Shown: positions 48,150 through 59,736, counted from the first letter of the stretch. The stretch: 64,000 nucleotides of DNA from Cryptomeria japonica (GCF_030272615.1 NC_081414.1:239879233-239943232), one strand, 5' to 3'. A program made the numbers and translations. Notes: a model not told the origin generated them from the letters alone.

Positions 48150-49320
48150 TCACCTTAAAGAATTTTTAGATCCTAAACCTAAAGATCCTAACCCTTGTAC
48201 CTCTCCTAGGGTATCTTGTGTGGATGAGATGAGACCTCATTCTTTAACCAATGCTCTCTTTAAACAAGTGCAAGCATTGAAAAGTGTCAAGGACCCAATC
48301 TCTTCTACACATACCCTTGAGGAAGGGGGGCAAAATCAAAACATTAACATTGTTACATCTTTAGATCCTCCTTATTCTCTTAAGACCTATCTTCAATACA
48401 TCAAAGTCTATGTAGGGAGGATGATGTCATGCATTTTATTCATGATCTTTCCCCTCATATAGAAATAACTAAAAATGAGCTTCTAGAGGATGACAATGTT
48501 CCTCCCCAATCCTCCACAAAGGATAAGCTTGATAGAGGAAAGGAAAAATTCAAGATCCTATTTCACATGATACTCCTTCTTCGTCTACAAATCCTTTTCT
48601 TCCCCCTTATACATCATATTTCCAAAAAATTCAAGATCCTATTCCTCCATCTAGTCAATTGCAACATTCTTATAGTCATGGCTTTCATATAATCACAAAA
48701 TAAGGTTTTAAAGGACAAGGAATTGGGAAATTTGAGAAAGGAATTCATTTCCCTATAAACCTTCCTACACAAACTACTACAAAAGGCCTAGGCAATGATG
48801 CTCCTATTTTTACGAGTGAACTCCTTAGGCTCCAAAATTTTGAAAATTCTCTTAAAAGACAACAAATCAAAAGAGCCCACAAGAATGCTTCTTTTTCAAA
48901 ACGTCCTTTTTGTTGATTTCATCAAACCCATGACCATTATGCTAATGATTGCCCTAATTTTCAAAAATCTATTCAAGATGGTATCAACAGTGGCAAAATT
49001 AGAATTGTGGATGATAAACATTCTTCTTCTAATAATTCTTCTCATCTATGTCAAGACGATATCTATCATCCTGAAAGACTAGCTGCAAGAATCTATTAGA
49101 AATTGAAATATGATAGGAAAATTTCCTTTCCTCCTCAAAATAAAAACAAGAATCTTAAGCAAGTGAAAGGTATTGAATATTGCATTTTTCATGACTCACA
49201 TTCACATTCTCTTGGGAAATGTTATGCATTTAAGAAATTTGTTCAAAAGCAATATTATCTTGCACGAATGTCTCTTACAATAGATTTAGTTGTCTTCCTT
49301 GACATCAAAATAGTCCCTCA
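48150..49320 (+). pseudogene. gag-like remnant of the 46045-52931 element
   Basis: Broken across frames. Pieces in order: FLDPKPKDPNPC and DEMRPHSLTNALFKQ (48150-48260); MHFIHDLSPHIEITKNELLED (48429-48500); GFKGQGIGKFEKGIHFP, a G-patch-like piece near 48700-48755; a first knuckle, FHQTHDHYANDCPNFQKSI, near 48915-48975; and a second, YCIFHDSHSHSLGKC, near 49175-49220. The knuckle style and following words parallel the gypsy gag here (CDFHQGRGHKTSNC). Reading stops near 49320; no protease active site is found. Confidence 0.6.
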
Positions 49321-49439
49321 ACACTTCTTTTCTCTTCCTGTTGCTCCTCACTCTTATCACATAAATCGTCAACTTAGTTGGGGGCTTTTTATCATTTGTG
49401 GTGGTGTTGTTTCAACTTTACATACTTTGGGGTAGCAAC

Positions 49440-50700
49440 ATGAAGTTCATTTTCCTCCTTCTTTCTATATATTTATCTCTATCTTGGTGCATTATACGTT
49501 ATTAGATCTCTTTTCATGCATAAGAGTCATTCCTATGTGAGCATATAATTGTTCTTGGGTTTTCCTCTTTGCTTGAGGGCAGTTTATTTAATGAGTAGTG
49601 TGCTTTTTCTCTTTCCTTCATTCTCTTGAAAACCTTACCTCTTCTATGGTCTTGATTATTCGTAAATTGGATATGCCCTTGGCATGGAATGATCTCTTGA
49701 AAAGTATGCATCCCTTCCTTGCGAGGATTTGTTCCACTAGGAAGGCATATCACTTGCCAATACTCACCATTAGAAGATGTGTAATGTTTCTCTTTGTCCT
49801 GCTTCCTTGGGGGCCAAGGATTTTCACTCTTTTCTCTTTCTTTTTTTATCTCATGTATCACCATTTCCTTTAGGGGCTGCATTTTTTATATGTAATTATC
49901 CTTTCTTACAATGGTACGCTCTTATGATTAATCCCCCTTGGGGAATATGTGATACTCTTTCTCTCTTCTCTTAGAAGATTACCAGTTCCTGAGACATGCA
50001 TTTTACATATACTAATGTCTTTCCTTCCATGCATTCATGAAAGTACATTGTGCATTTGCTTAATCTCTCTCTAGAAGATTGTGTAAGTTCTTCTCTTGGG
50101 GGGCAATGATCCCTCTCTCTCTCTTTCTCTAGGGATCCACTTTTCCCTATTGAGTGGATGGTGTGAGATTTATTACTTGATGTCATTCCTTGTGCGAAAT
50201 TGTTGGTGGTTTTGTCAAGGGTTCTCTCTCATACAAGAGGTGTAAGTCCTTGACTACAACATCTTTTCCACTTGGTAATGTACATCTATGATAAATTCAC
50301 CCATCCCTCTTGGGGATAAAAGTGAGTCATCCTTCATCAAGAATCCCTTTCACCTAGCAATAGGAGGAAGGATTGAATTCTTGTTCTCTTCTACGATTCG
50401 TTCTAGAAGATGAAATATTTGTCTAAGACAACTCCTCTTGGGGGTAGATGTCTTTTGAACAAAAATCTCTTCTCCTCCAAGGATCTCCTTTACACTTACA
50501 ACAAGATATCTCTTTTCAACTATCTTATCCTTTCTTGAAGAGTATTTCCTCTCTTACATATATCTATGACATTATTGCATAATGGATATCTTCTTTGTGT
50601 TGAAGGTAGGTATCCTTGTTCTACTTTCCTTAAGATATCAACATCAACCTATGTTGACATCTTAAGGGGGGGCACCCACACTACTCCTTTGTACCATAAT
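49440..50700 (+). other. Non-coding, pyrimidine-rich 3' part of the 46045-52931 element
   Basis: Loose repeats of TCTCTTGGGGGCAATGAT-like and CTCTTCTCTTAGAAG-like words occur. No gene is seen on either strand. Confidence 0.6.
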
Positions 50701-50711
50701 TCTCTCATTCA

Positions 50712-51105
50712 TTGTACAGTGGGACATTCTTGGAACCAGAGGGTAGCCTCTTAGAGCAAGATGTGTTCACTTTTCTCTTGTACAGTGGGTCATTCTTGGA
50801 ACTAGAGCATAGACTCTTAGAGAGAGATGATGCTGCTTTTTCCTTGTATAGTGGGTCATTCTTGGAACCAGAGCACAGACTCTTATATTGAGATGACACT
50901 GCTTTTTCCTTGTACAATGGTCCATTCTTGGAACCAGAGTACATACTCTTAGAGCGAGATGTTATCACTTTTCCTTGTAGAGTGGGTCATTCTCGGAACC
51001 AGAGCACAGACTCTTAGAGAAAGATGACAACACTTTTCTCTTATGCAGGGTGATTATTCTCAGAACCAGAGCACAAACTCTTAGAGTGAGATATCACGCC
51101 TTTCT
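50712..51105. repeat. 66-bp tandem repeat, six units
   Basis: GTGGGTCATTCTTGGAACC or variants start at 50719, 50785, 50851, 50917, 50982 and about 51048, so the period is 66, 66, 66, 65 and 66 bp. Each unit holds CAGAGCA.AGACTCTTAGAG and CTTTTTCCTTGTA. On the minus strand four units stay open as a 22-residue repeat (SGSKNDPLYKEKA). Confidence 0.88.
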
Positions 51106-51789
51106 TGACACTTGTACTATACATTATATATAGGTTGTAGCGTACTCAGGCATAGACTCCTATGAGGCACTTTGAACATCACTTGCACACACACGTGCTT
51201 GAGGTTGGGTGGAACTAACAATGTTCTCACTCTCCTCCCTTACACAGATCACCCAAACAGACTCTGGGGCTATATTTCCATGTCCTTCTCTCCATGGATC
51301 ACCTAGTTTTAGGGGCGATATGTCCATGGTTTTTCTCTTGTTCGCCTTTCTTTTCATGGATCACCAAAGTCTGTATTCATGTCCTCTCTCTCCTTCCTCT
51401 CATGAACCCATAGTTTTTCTATTGATGGTTCATGGGTGATGTTAGCTTTGCTCTTTTATGTGATTGCTCATGTTTATGTGATGGCATTGGTCTTTGTGTC
51501 CTGATTAGTTGTTGAGACATCTGAGTATCGAGGTCTCTTCGGCTAGTTGGTTTGTCATTTTGTGTCTTGTGTCTTTTGTGCTTTGTCTTTGTTTTGTGCG
51601 TCTTGTTTCTTTTTTGTTTTGTGTGCTCTTGTCTATGTTTGAGTGAGTTAAGATCCTAAGATTTGGGGCTTTGTTCCTTAAGATTAGTGACGTCTTATAC
51701 TCCTTGTGGAATTGCTCCGCATCTCTCATCTTCATCTCCATTTCTTCTACTTTATCGATAGTATTGGCATAAGCCGTAGTACTCTTGCT
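51106..51789 (+). other. Non-coding segment before the 3' LTR of the 46045-52931 element
   Basis: About 680 bp with no recognised gene; TTTTGTGCTTTGTCTTTGTT-like low-complexity words near 51570-51630. Confidence 0.6.
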
Positions 51790-51804
51790 AAAGTGGGGGA
51801 TAAA
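51790..51804 (+). other. Polypurine tract of the 46045-52931 element
   Basis: AAAGTGGGGGATAAA directly before the 3' LTR TGTAGTG fixes the + orientation. Confidence 0.78.
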
Positions 51805-52931
51805 TGTAGTGTCATAAAATTGCGACCCTGGCAATTTTAACGACATTTGAGGTCCTCACCTTGGCGACTGAGACTTCCCTTTGCATTTTCACCTTGAACC
51901 TCTTCTTGTTTAAGCCTTGAGATGGCCTCAGGACCCTGTCCAGACCCTAAGATAGGGTAGGCTAGGGGCGTGGCACCCCTTTACCCCTAGGACAGAGGAG
52001 TGGCGCCCTTGTCCCCCCTCTTAGGATGGTCCCAAGATAGGTCCCCCCCTCTTAGGGTGGTCTCTAAGGCATGTATAAAAGGGAGTTAGTATTCTCATTT
52101 GGAGGAGGAGGAAATAAACACAAAATACAAGATAGGCGAAGTTCAAGCATTCAAGTCTTCAAGCATCCATCAAGTCTTCTTTTTTATGTGTCTTCTTCAT
52201 TCATCCATTGAAGAAAAATTTACAACATTCATTTGAAAGCATATGTGTGTGTTAAGGTTTTGTCATGTTACATGTCATTTCATGCAACATTTGTGATTAT
52301 ATTCAAGAAGAAAAGCAACCATCATCAACAAATTGCAGATCTACAAGGTATACATTTCCATTGTTTACATTCAAGCATTTGCAAATACTTTCTTTCAAGG
52401 TTGATTCCTCAACCAGGGTTTGACTGAGGCAAACCCCTAGCCAAAACCCCTCTTCCCTTCTTTTCTATGTGTAGGTTATAGGTGCGTAGCTATATTTTCA
52501 GATATGGACTCCATTTACATAGGCGGAAGAACCCTTTTCATTTCGCGGATTTTGTGGAGGACCATGTGCACTTTCAACACGGTCTCGATGACTATTCTCC
52601 AAATTTGTAGGGCAGATCTGTATCAGTCTAAATATCTCAGATTTGAAGTTACAACTCGATTGAGAACTGGTAGCTCCTCATTTCACTCATTTTCTCTTTC
52701 TTTCCTACATAGTCAACAAGTCAACTTTTCTAATTTACAAAACAGGGTAAATCATACTTCAACCCTTGCAATCCACTTGGAATTCACATTCTTGTTTCCT
52801 TTGGATTTGGATCTAGTGGATTCAAGCCCTTCTTTTGAATGTAAAGTTCCTCTGGAAGTGAAAATCATCCTAGTGACTTCTTTTCTCTCTCCTAGGTGGG
52901 GAGTCACTAGGATCCAATTTTCCACTTTACA
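51805..52931 (+). repeat. 3' LTR of the 46045-52931 element
   Basis: 1,127 bp, pairing with 46045-47240; ends CCACTTTACA, followed by the duplication CAAAC. Confidence 0.9.
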
Positions 52932-52980
52932 CAAACATATGAATAAAATATAATAATTGAAATATACAAATGTATACTTA

Positions 52981-53447
52981 GGGTGCAGTCCCATGAGGAG
53001 GCTTAAGCTTATATTTTTTAGGAAGAGGAGGTCCCATGGAGAAATTTGTTTTCTGCTATGTTATTTAGAATCTTTTCCTAAAAAATCGAAGCTCCTACTT
53101 TTTAGGCTTGCATATTTAAGTAGGTGAAAATGATGCGGGGTTAAAAATTGCCCCACCATCTTAGGGATGTTATGTGCCACTTGTCAAAAATACAAGTTTA
53201 GATTTTTATTAAAAATATGTTTTGGAGTGAAAATGTTTTTCTTTACTCGTTTTATCACTCCACATAGTATATAAGACAATGGTATTATATTGATGAGACC
53301 ACCAACTTCCTTAAATTTTGGAGCTTAAATTTTTAAGTTGCAATCCATTACAAAATTCATTGGTCCAGTAGCTTTAAAATTTTCCTAAAAAATCTCAATA
53401 ACTCCAGCTCTATTTTTTAGGAAACCCCCCTCCATGGGACCCCAACC
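52981..53447. mobile_element. Candidate Tourist-like MITE
   Basis: 467 bp flanked by TTA on both sides (52978-52980, 53448-53450). The left end GGGTGCAGTCCCATGAGGAG and the inverted right end GGTTGGGGTCCCATGGAGGG are similar, with GTCCCATG identical. Internal TTTTTTAGGA and CCTAAAAAAT words add inverted symmetry. There is no ORF. TTA duplications and GG-starting inverted repeats fit PIF/Harbinger-derived MITEs. Confidence 0.62.
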
Positions 53448-54214
53448 TTAGTGAGACAAAAAAATGCTACTCTCTCCTGAGTTATGACTATCCCTGCTGT
53501 GGATTATGAGTGTGATTTGGTTACTGATGGGTCCCATCTTGTAGACCGCTTCCTCTCCTAGCTGGATTGTTGGGCCAAAATTGTGTACCTCCTCTCGTGT
53601 CCATCGCATTTGCAACTCTAGGGAAGTTTATTACCATGTATCTTGGCCCTCTCTCTAAGCCTAAATTTGTGGTCTTGTCCTTGGGGGTGGTTCTGATGGA
53701 TCCCTCAATCCTAGTTCTTTTGGGGTTCTCTCTTTTCTTGATAGGATTGTAGGCCCTATTCTTGTTAGTCATGCGACTCCTATAGTATTATCTTCCCCAT
53801 GAAAAGTGATACCTGGATCTATAGCTATGACTTGCTCTGGTGCTGTGTCGAATGGAAGCTCTATTCTTGGTGTTGTGGATAGTTAGTCTTTTAGCTATTC
53901 TCAAGCTACCAGGTCTAGTCCTCATCCTTAATAGGAAAGCCACCCTCTCTCCTGTATTAATCCTCCACTTGTGATCATTTGTGGGGAGGATGTTGATGAA
54001 AATGTGGACTTCTTGTGTTGAGGTTTGATTTATCATTTCTCTAACCTCTGGCCATCTCTTTTAGAGCTACATAGTTGGGTGTCAACTTCTCAGAAGCCCA
54101 TTTTTGTTGGTAAGATCAAGCTTTTCCCTTTTGATAAAGGTTTCTTCATAGCTTTCTTTGTTTCATCCAAGGATACAAGTTTTGTGGTAATTCCCCTCAT
54201 TGAACCTATCTCTT

Positions 54215-54231
54215 TGAGGTTGGTTTATGTT
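54215..54231. repeat. 17-bp target-site duplication (left; right copy 54664-54680)
   Basis: TGAGGTTGGTTTATGTT and TGAGGTCGGTTTATGTT differ at one base and flank the 54232-54663 insertion. This length is typical of target-primed (LINE-type) integration. Confidence 0.8.
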
Positions 54232-54663
54232 TTTTATTAAAATAGAAGAAAGAACAAGGGTGCTGACCCTTAATACAACAGCCCTTAGGTAGTGAGAGAT
54301 ACAACAAAACAAGGGAGCAAGCCTAGAAAAAAAAATTAGATCAGACGGGTGAAAAGGAAAAACTTGTCAAACCTACAACCACCCAAACCCACCTCAAGGA
54401 AGAGGAGAGACACCCAAGCCTTAACAAGGAGGGGTTTGGGGGAGGGAGGAGGACTTCCCCTTATACCTATCAAAAACCACAGTCTAGGTGATACTATCAT
54501 TGGGACCATCAAGAGAGAGATCCAATGGGGAGGACCTTGTAGGGTTACAATCAGTAGCACCAACACAGTGTTGTTGTAGGACAACAGTAGACTGCTGCAG
54601 AACTACAACAGGTTGTTGTAGAGGGTTATCATCAGGAGTAGAAGCAAGAACAACATCGGTAGC
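54232..54663 (-). mobile_element. Short LINE-derived insertion, 5'-truncated
   Basis: On the minus strand it ends in TTCTATTTTAATAAAA next to the 17-bp duplication, as at a LINE 3' end. Its 5' half reads VVLQQSTVVLQQHCVG-like low-complexity coding sequence, then a stop and 3' untranslated sequence. There is no RT. It is inserted into the ORF1 fragment of the surrounding LINE. Confidence 0.6.
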
Positions 54664-55620
54664 TGAGGTCGGTTTATGTTAGACCAAAATGTCCAACTCC
54701 AATTTTGAAAGGATTCTTGTTATGAGGCCATTGGTAACTCCATTGGTCGTTGCCCATTGGTAACTTGATTGGTCACTTCTTATTGGTTAGTGCTTCAAAT
54801 TATCATGGGTCACTCCACCTTAGCTCTCATCTTGGTTGACATTGACATCTCTTTACCCCATCATGGGTAGGTGGTTTTGGTGGTTAGAGATAGGCCTTGG
54901 TTGCAATCACTAGATTATGAGAACCTCCCCTACAGATGTTGTCGATGCTTCACTACCAATCACTTAAGTTTGGAATACTCTCTTTCATGCTATGAAGGAT
55001 TTTCAACTTGGTGGAAGAATGCTAATGAAGATCACTTGATTGTTGAGGTTCCTACCTCTTCAAAGGATAGATCCTCCTAGAATTTTGTTATGCACGTTGT
55101 GTATGACTTGGCCTTGTCATCCCCTAATGCAACTGCTATAGATCTTCCTACTTTGTGTTTGATTCCCCCACCATGAATCCTTCTACTAAGTGTTCAAATA
55201 CTACTCTTTTGGTCACTTCCTCTCAGGCTCTAACTTCCACTATGATTAATACTTGTCTTTCAACTAGAGATCTTGTTGTCTCCCCTTCTGATGATGCTAA
55301 TTCCCTAATGAGAGAGTCACCTCTTGTTTCCCATTGTAATTGGGTTTTGGATGATATTAATGTTGGGAATATTGTTTGCAGCAAGAGCAAAGGCTCTACT
55401 TCTTCTCTTTCTCTTTCATGTGATGCAAAAGAGAAGTCTTCAGTATAGGGTTGGGACCCTTGTTTCTCACCAGTTCTTTTCTTTGGTCAAAAGATTTGTA
55501 GTCCCTAGTTAATTATTTATATTTTGAATCTCACGTCTTTTGAGATATGGTTCATTTGCCTTGATAATTGAATTGTAATGGGTTTGGGCCCTTCTTATGC
55601 TAACCTAATAAAAAATACTA

Positions 55621-56108
55621 TAATTGAAGAACATAATGACATACATTCTAGAACTATTAAATGCTAATTCCTCCAACAACACAAGCATAATATTGTCATT
55701 CAATTTGATACAACGAAGTGCGTAGAAAATATGTAAAGAAATGATTACAAGTTAACATATGAAATCATGCAACCAAGAGAACATGGATGACACAAACTTC
55801 AACAATATGTCCAAATTTATTTGTAATTTATAACACAAAAGTGTAATAAATTTCTCTCTTCCTACAATGTTGAGAGGACTAATAATTTAACTTCTAGAGG
55901 AGAATAACCCTTTACAATTCAAAACAAGTTGTATATATAACTTTCCCCTTCTAACTTGTAACTACTTTATGACCAATTACCTTTTTGAGATACTAATAAT
56001 ATTTTATGTTAAAATCCACTTTTTAGGTTATAAAAATAATTCAAGTTATAATTTCAAAAAAATGCAATGATTGAATTCAACATAAATTAAAATCAAGTTT
56101 TATGACAC
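55621..56108. other. AT-rich interval
   Basis: No gene or repeat recognised. Confidence 0.5.
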
Positions 56109-56720
56109 TTTTTTTTTTTCTGTATTGAACAAAGCAAAAATACAAAGAATTATATAAGCTAGCAATAGGTAGCAAAGGAAGAGAAAATAACAACTCATGA
56201 AAGTCTCCTAACATAGCATACATTACAATTTCATAGAACAAAACTGAGACTCTTTACATAAACTGATAGAGCCATCAAATGGCATAAGGATTATTTAGCT
56301 GAAGCACCTTACAAAGGTTCATATTACAACTATTTTGAAGCTGATCAACCCGATCCTGAAGATGTTGAAGGTGTATCATTGCCAAAATATTTTCTTGGCT
56401 AAGTCTAGAAGTAGTGAAAGCAACCTAAAAACTATGTTAGAGTAAAGCATTAGAATACCAAATTTTTGGAAATAATTACTTCAGAACGTAGAAACACATC
56501 TAATCTTTCAAATTTGTCTCAAAAAACTTGTCTAAGAGAATCAACAATGATATCATTATGCAAACCAAAGCCAATGAGAGATTCCTTCCAATTCAACTTA
56601 TGGAGAAAAATAGCAAAAAAGTGCTTAAAGATAGCATTGCACTATTTTTTAAGAAAGGGGCAACATCCCAAAATATGTGTTTATTACAATAGATGGAATT
56701 ATCTTAGCAAAATTTAATAA
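56109..56720 (-). mobile_element. LINE 3' fragment with poly(A)
   Basis: On the minus strand it ends in TTGTTCAATACAGAAAAAAA, a poly(A)-like tail (poly-T at about 56109-56120 on +). Upstream minus-strand reading includes THIFWDVAPFLKNS near 56650, reminiscent of the C-terminal zinc-finger region of plant LINE reverse transcriptases. Heavily decayed. Confidence 0.42.
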
Positions 56721-57494
56721 TATAGTTCTCTGACATATCCTAATAGTAGGACTTTGTATTTCATTATTACAAATGCATGTAGATATAGTAGGTTGCATGA
56801 AGGTTTCCCGATTGCCATTCTTTCTAGGTAGCTAGGCATTTTTGTGTAGAGTCAAGAGTTCTTTAATGTAGGGAGAACTCTGGGGAAACGTAGCTTCATG
56901 GTTGGGTGGAAGAGTTTTTGAGCCATTTTCCCATCCTTCGACTTGTAGATGATCATGTAGATTGGAAGTGACCAAGGACTTATCTTATGATCTTTTATTT
57001 ATCTTTATTGTACTAGTACTTCATAGTTATATTAATTGTGTTTACATTGCTTTAGTGTTAATATTGTATCAATATAAATCAGATACATATGTGCTATTAC
57101 TTGGAATAAGCACTTAACCTTTGTAAATGTAATTTTGACATTATGTAAATATTGTAGTTAAATTATATATTTATCCTTATTTATGTGGAATTTGTTTATA
57201 TATTTAATTATGCAAAATAATTAAGTTTGGGAACCTTACACTTACTCCTTGGTTGAAGTTGACCAAGGATATATGAAAGACGAAGATATTGGTCCTACGT
57301 TATACAAGTGACTTGTTGGAAGTCTTATATACTTAATTAACACTTGACCATATATCTATTTTTTCCATAGGGTGTGGTTTCAAAAAAAGAAATTTCTCTT
57401 ATGTTTCCACATTAGATGTCAGTAAATATCAAATTGAGATATATACGATGCAATTTGAATATGGATATTTATTATTCTCCTCTTAGAGATCTAA
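56721..57494. other. AT-rich interval
   Basis: No gene recognised. Part may belong to the copia fossil that follows. Confidence 0.45.
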
Positions 57495-57940
57495 CACACA
57501 GGATATTCCAACTGGGATTGTGAAAGTCGTGTAGATGATAAAAATCTACCACAAGGCATGTTTTCACCATTGGTTCTAGCCTAATTTCATGGTATTACCT
57601 TGGTCCTTATCCACTATAGGTTTAGATTATGTAGTTGTAAATGAGGTAAGTAAAGAAATAACTTGGTTACATGCTATTATTTTATTACTATTTTAGCATC
57701 AAAGGAAGATTTCTTTACTTTATTTTGTCAATTTAATTACCACAAAATTGTTAAATAATATAATGTTTTGTGCCAAAATGAAGCATATTGAGGTATATTG
57801 CTATTACATTAGGTATCTCATCCAAAAAAGGGTGATCCATCTTCAATATTGTGGGATAAAAGACTAGATAGCTAAAATTTTCACCAAGGCCTAATTCAAG
57901 GTTGATTGAGAGAAGTTGCATGAATATTTGTTCCGATTAG
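57495..57940 (+). pseudogene. Copia RNase H fossil
   Basis: The sense frame reads NWDCESRVDDKN near 57510 (copia DWAG-VDDRKST position), VNEVSKEITWLHA near 57638, MKHIEVYCYYIRYLIQK near 57780 (family HIEV..HYIR), then an in-frame TAG and IAKIFTKA near 57870 (family IADIFTKPL). The order matches the C-terminal half of copia RNase H. No LTR is seen. It is far more decayed than the 10251-17932 copia. Confidence 0.7.
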
Positions 57941-59600
57941 ATAAAACTAGGAGAGGCCCAAACGATTACATAGCCGCTAAAGCGAAGAAAACTAGGGTCT
58001 CATGAGGAGTGAGAGCCCTGTACTAGAGGTCTAGTTGCCAAAATGATAGAACCTAGCTGACACCTAGAACCAAATACCACAAAACTAGAAGACGAGACTC
58101 GACTAGACTAGACAAATAGAACATAAAATAAATAGTCATACCACCACTGAAGACACAAACTAATCACCTACTTGGTTGGGTGCTTCTTAATTTTCCAATC
58201 TTGGCTCATTTCTTTCACTTTATCAAAGAAGGAGAGGCTCTTGTTTGAACCTTTACCTAAAGAAATAGCAAGAGACTCTGGTGTTGCTTTCATCCTTGAC
58301 AACAACAAATCCAATCAAGTAGTAAGGGAAGAATCCAAATGTCATTTTTGTTTAGCTTTGCTCTTGTCGATTCCTTCTTGAATGGCTTGCAGAGTTCTTC
58401 TTTCAAATTTCTTTGTTCCGTGCTATCATTTAGTGAATTTTCCTTTTTAGGGACGCCTGGTTGTCCTATAGAACCTCAATTGCCTTCATCGCCTCCTTAC
58501 TATCCTTCTTCTGGTCCGTCTTATCACAAATCAACCCTTCATTTCCTCTTCCATCCCTTCCCACTTCTCAAGCTTCTCTGCTAAATCGTTTGCCACCACC
58601 CAAACCCTTTGATCCTTATCATCCATTGCGTAACTGGGAGCTCTAGAATTTGCTTCAGTGAGGGCCTCAAGCTTATCAATTTTCTTTTATTGCCACATTT
58701 AGTTGCCCCAGAAGCCAACATATTATAGCTTCCTGTTTGTTGTATGAATATTTTTTTATTTTCATTTGTAAGGTGTCGTGAAAGTTCACCAGTGCATGTG
58801 TGAGTGAGAGTTTTGTGTTGTGAGTCATCTTATGTAATCCCTTACTTAAAGGGTGATATCCACATGTTTAATACACTAGAAAAGTAAGCTAGGAATGTTT
58901 ATTGTAGTGGTTGTGGGATTCAACAAATAACTATGAAAAGAAATGTAGTATATATGTATCATTTTCATGAATAAAATCAATTCAATTTCCTTCTCTAATA
59001 ATCGTGAGAAACCCATTTACAATTGTTTCAATCTTGATATCCTATAAAGCTAAGGTCACATTAGTAACATCATCCTTAGCTCTCTTTGAATCTCTTTATG
59101 GTCATAGAAGTCATGAGGAGATTGTGGAAGAAAAATCTCTTGATGAACTCCATTAATGGTTTGATCCGACTTTATATTAGATAAGACAACACCATTGTAT
59201 GAGGTCAAGGTAGCCTCTTAATGTTATTTTGTAAACTATAAATAGTTGATATGTTGTGACCAAGATGTTCTTGTTTGATTAGTCCAAGCCCTTTAAACAC
59301 TTTCCTACTAGTTGACATGAGTTTTTCATAATTCATCCAATAATATTAAAAGATTTCATACATATATTTTCAATCAATATTTGAGATCTCATTGATAATA
59401 AATCAGTAGATATGATATGAAATACAGACTGAAAAATACTCAATCGATTTTGAAATTATATTATAGCTATAAAAAGTGACGGCCCATTTTTAAAAATACC
59501 ACTACAAGTAAAAAACTAATTATATTCAAATTCATACAACATAAACTTAACTATTGGGAAAGCTACGACTACAGATAAAGAATGGGAAGGAGGTAAATAT
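57941..59600. other. Interval downstream of the reductase gene
   Basis: No convincing gene. Minus-strand pieces such as FFDKVKEMSQDWKIKKHPTK (58170-58230) and a charged stretch (58555-58625) hint at a decayed coding sequence that I cannot identify. 58700-59600 is AT-rich. Confidence 0.4.
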
Positions 59601-59630
59601 AGTTCAAGATTATGTCGGTGATATTCCAAC

Positions 59631-59636
59631 TTTATT
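59631..59636 (-). terminator. Candidate polyadenylation signal of the reductase gene
   Basis: The minus strand reads AATAAA about 101 bases after the stop codon. Cleavage would be expected some 10-30 bases further, near 59600-59620 (inference). Confidence 0.55.
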
Positions 59637-59641
59637 TCATT

Positions 59642-59701
59642 ACAAACGCCGGATACAGAAGCAAGCTAATAACAAACGCCGGATACAGAAGCAAGCTAAT
59701 A
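59642..59701. repeat. Perfect 30-bp tandem duplication in the 3' UTR
   Basis: ACAAACGCCGGATACAGAAG plus ten more bases occurs at 59642-59671 and again, unchanged, at 59672-59701. It lies between the stop codon and the AATAAA of the reductase gene. Confidence 0.95.
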
Positions 59702-59736
59702 ATAACCTGCGCACATTATTTTGAGAATAATATTCT

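Larger units (their letters stand above)
46045..52931 (+). mobile_element. Non-autonomous LTR element with gag-like remains
   Basis: 6,887 bp with LTRs at 46045-47240 and 51805-52931 and target duplication CAAAC (46040-46044, 52932-52936). A primer-binding site starting TGGTGAACCC lies three bases inside the 5' LTR, and a polypurine tract precedes the 3' LTR. The internal 4.6 kb has only gag-like reading (48150-49320) and a long non-coding 3' part. No RT or integrase is seen. The histidine-type knuckles and G-patch-like segment resemble the gypsy elements here, so a gypsy affiliation is likely (inference). Confidence 0.87.
54040..55445 (+). pseudogene. LINE ORF1 fragments (DUF4283 / zinc-knuckle type)
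   Basis: Pieces at 54025-54240 and 54680-55445, separated by the insertion. The first has LLELHSWVSTSQKP and FPFDKGFF; the second has WLQSLDYENLPYRC and CYEGFSTWWKNANE. RNA-binding role of ORF1 proteins is known for the family. Several stops remain even when the insertion is ignored. The last reading (55155-55448) is serine/threonine-rich. Confidence 0.5.
53451..55620 (+). mobile_element. LINE remnant carrying only ORF1-type sequence
   Basis: The sense strand reads as plant LINE ORF1: a DUF4283-like part near 54060-54240 (GKIKLFPFDKGFFIAFF), then a knuckle region near 54890-54975 (LQSLDYENLPYRCCRC..NHLSLE), the usual LDYEN.P..C..C arrangement of these proteins. It is broken by an insertion at 54232-54664 and by stops. 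After the coding part comes a 3' tail ending AACCTAATAAAAAATACTA, without endonuclease or RT. AAAAAATGCTA (about 53459-53469) and AAAAAATACTA (55610-55620) may be target duplications. Confidence 0.55.

Noticed and set aside
58166-58646. Possible host gene with proline/serine-rich or charged reading
   Set aside because: Open only in short pieces on different frames, with no splice pattern or family resemblance that I could support.
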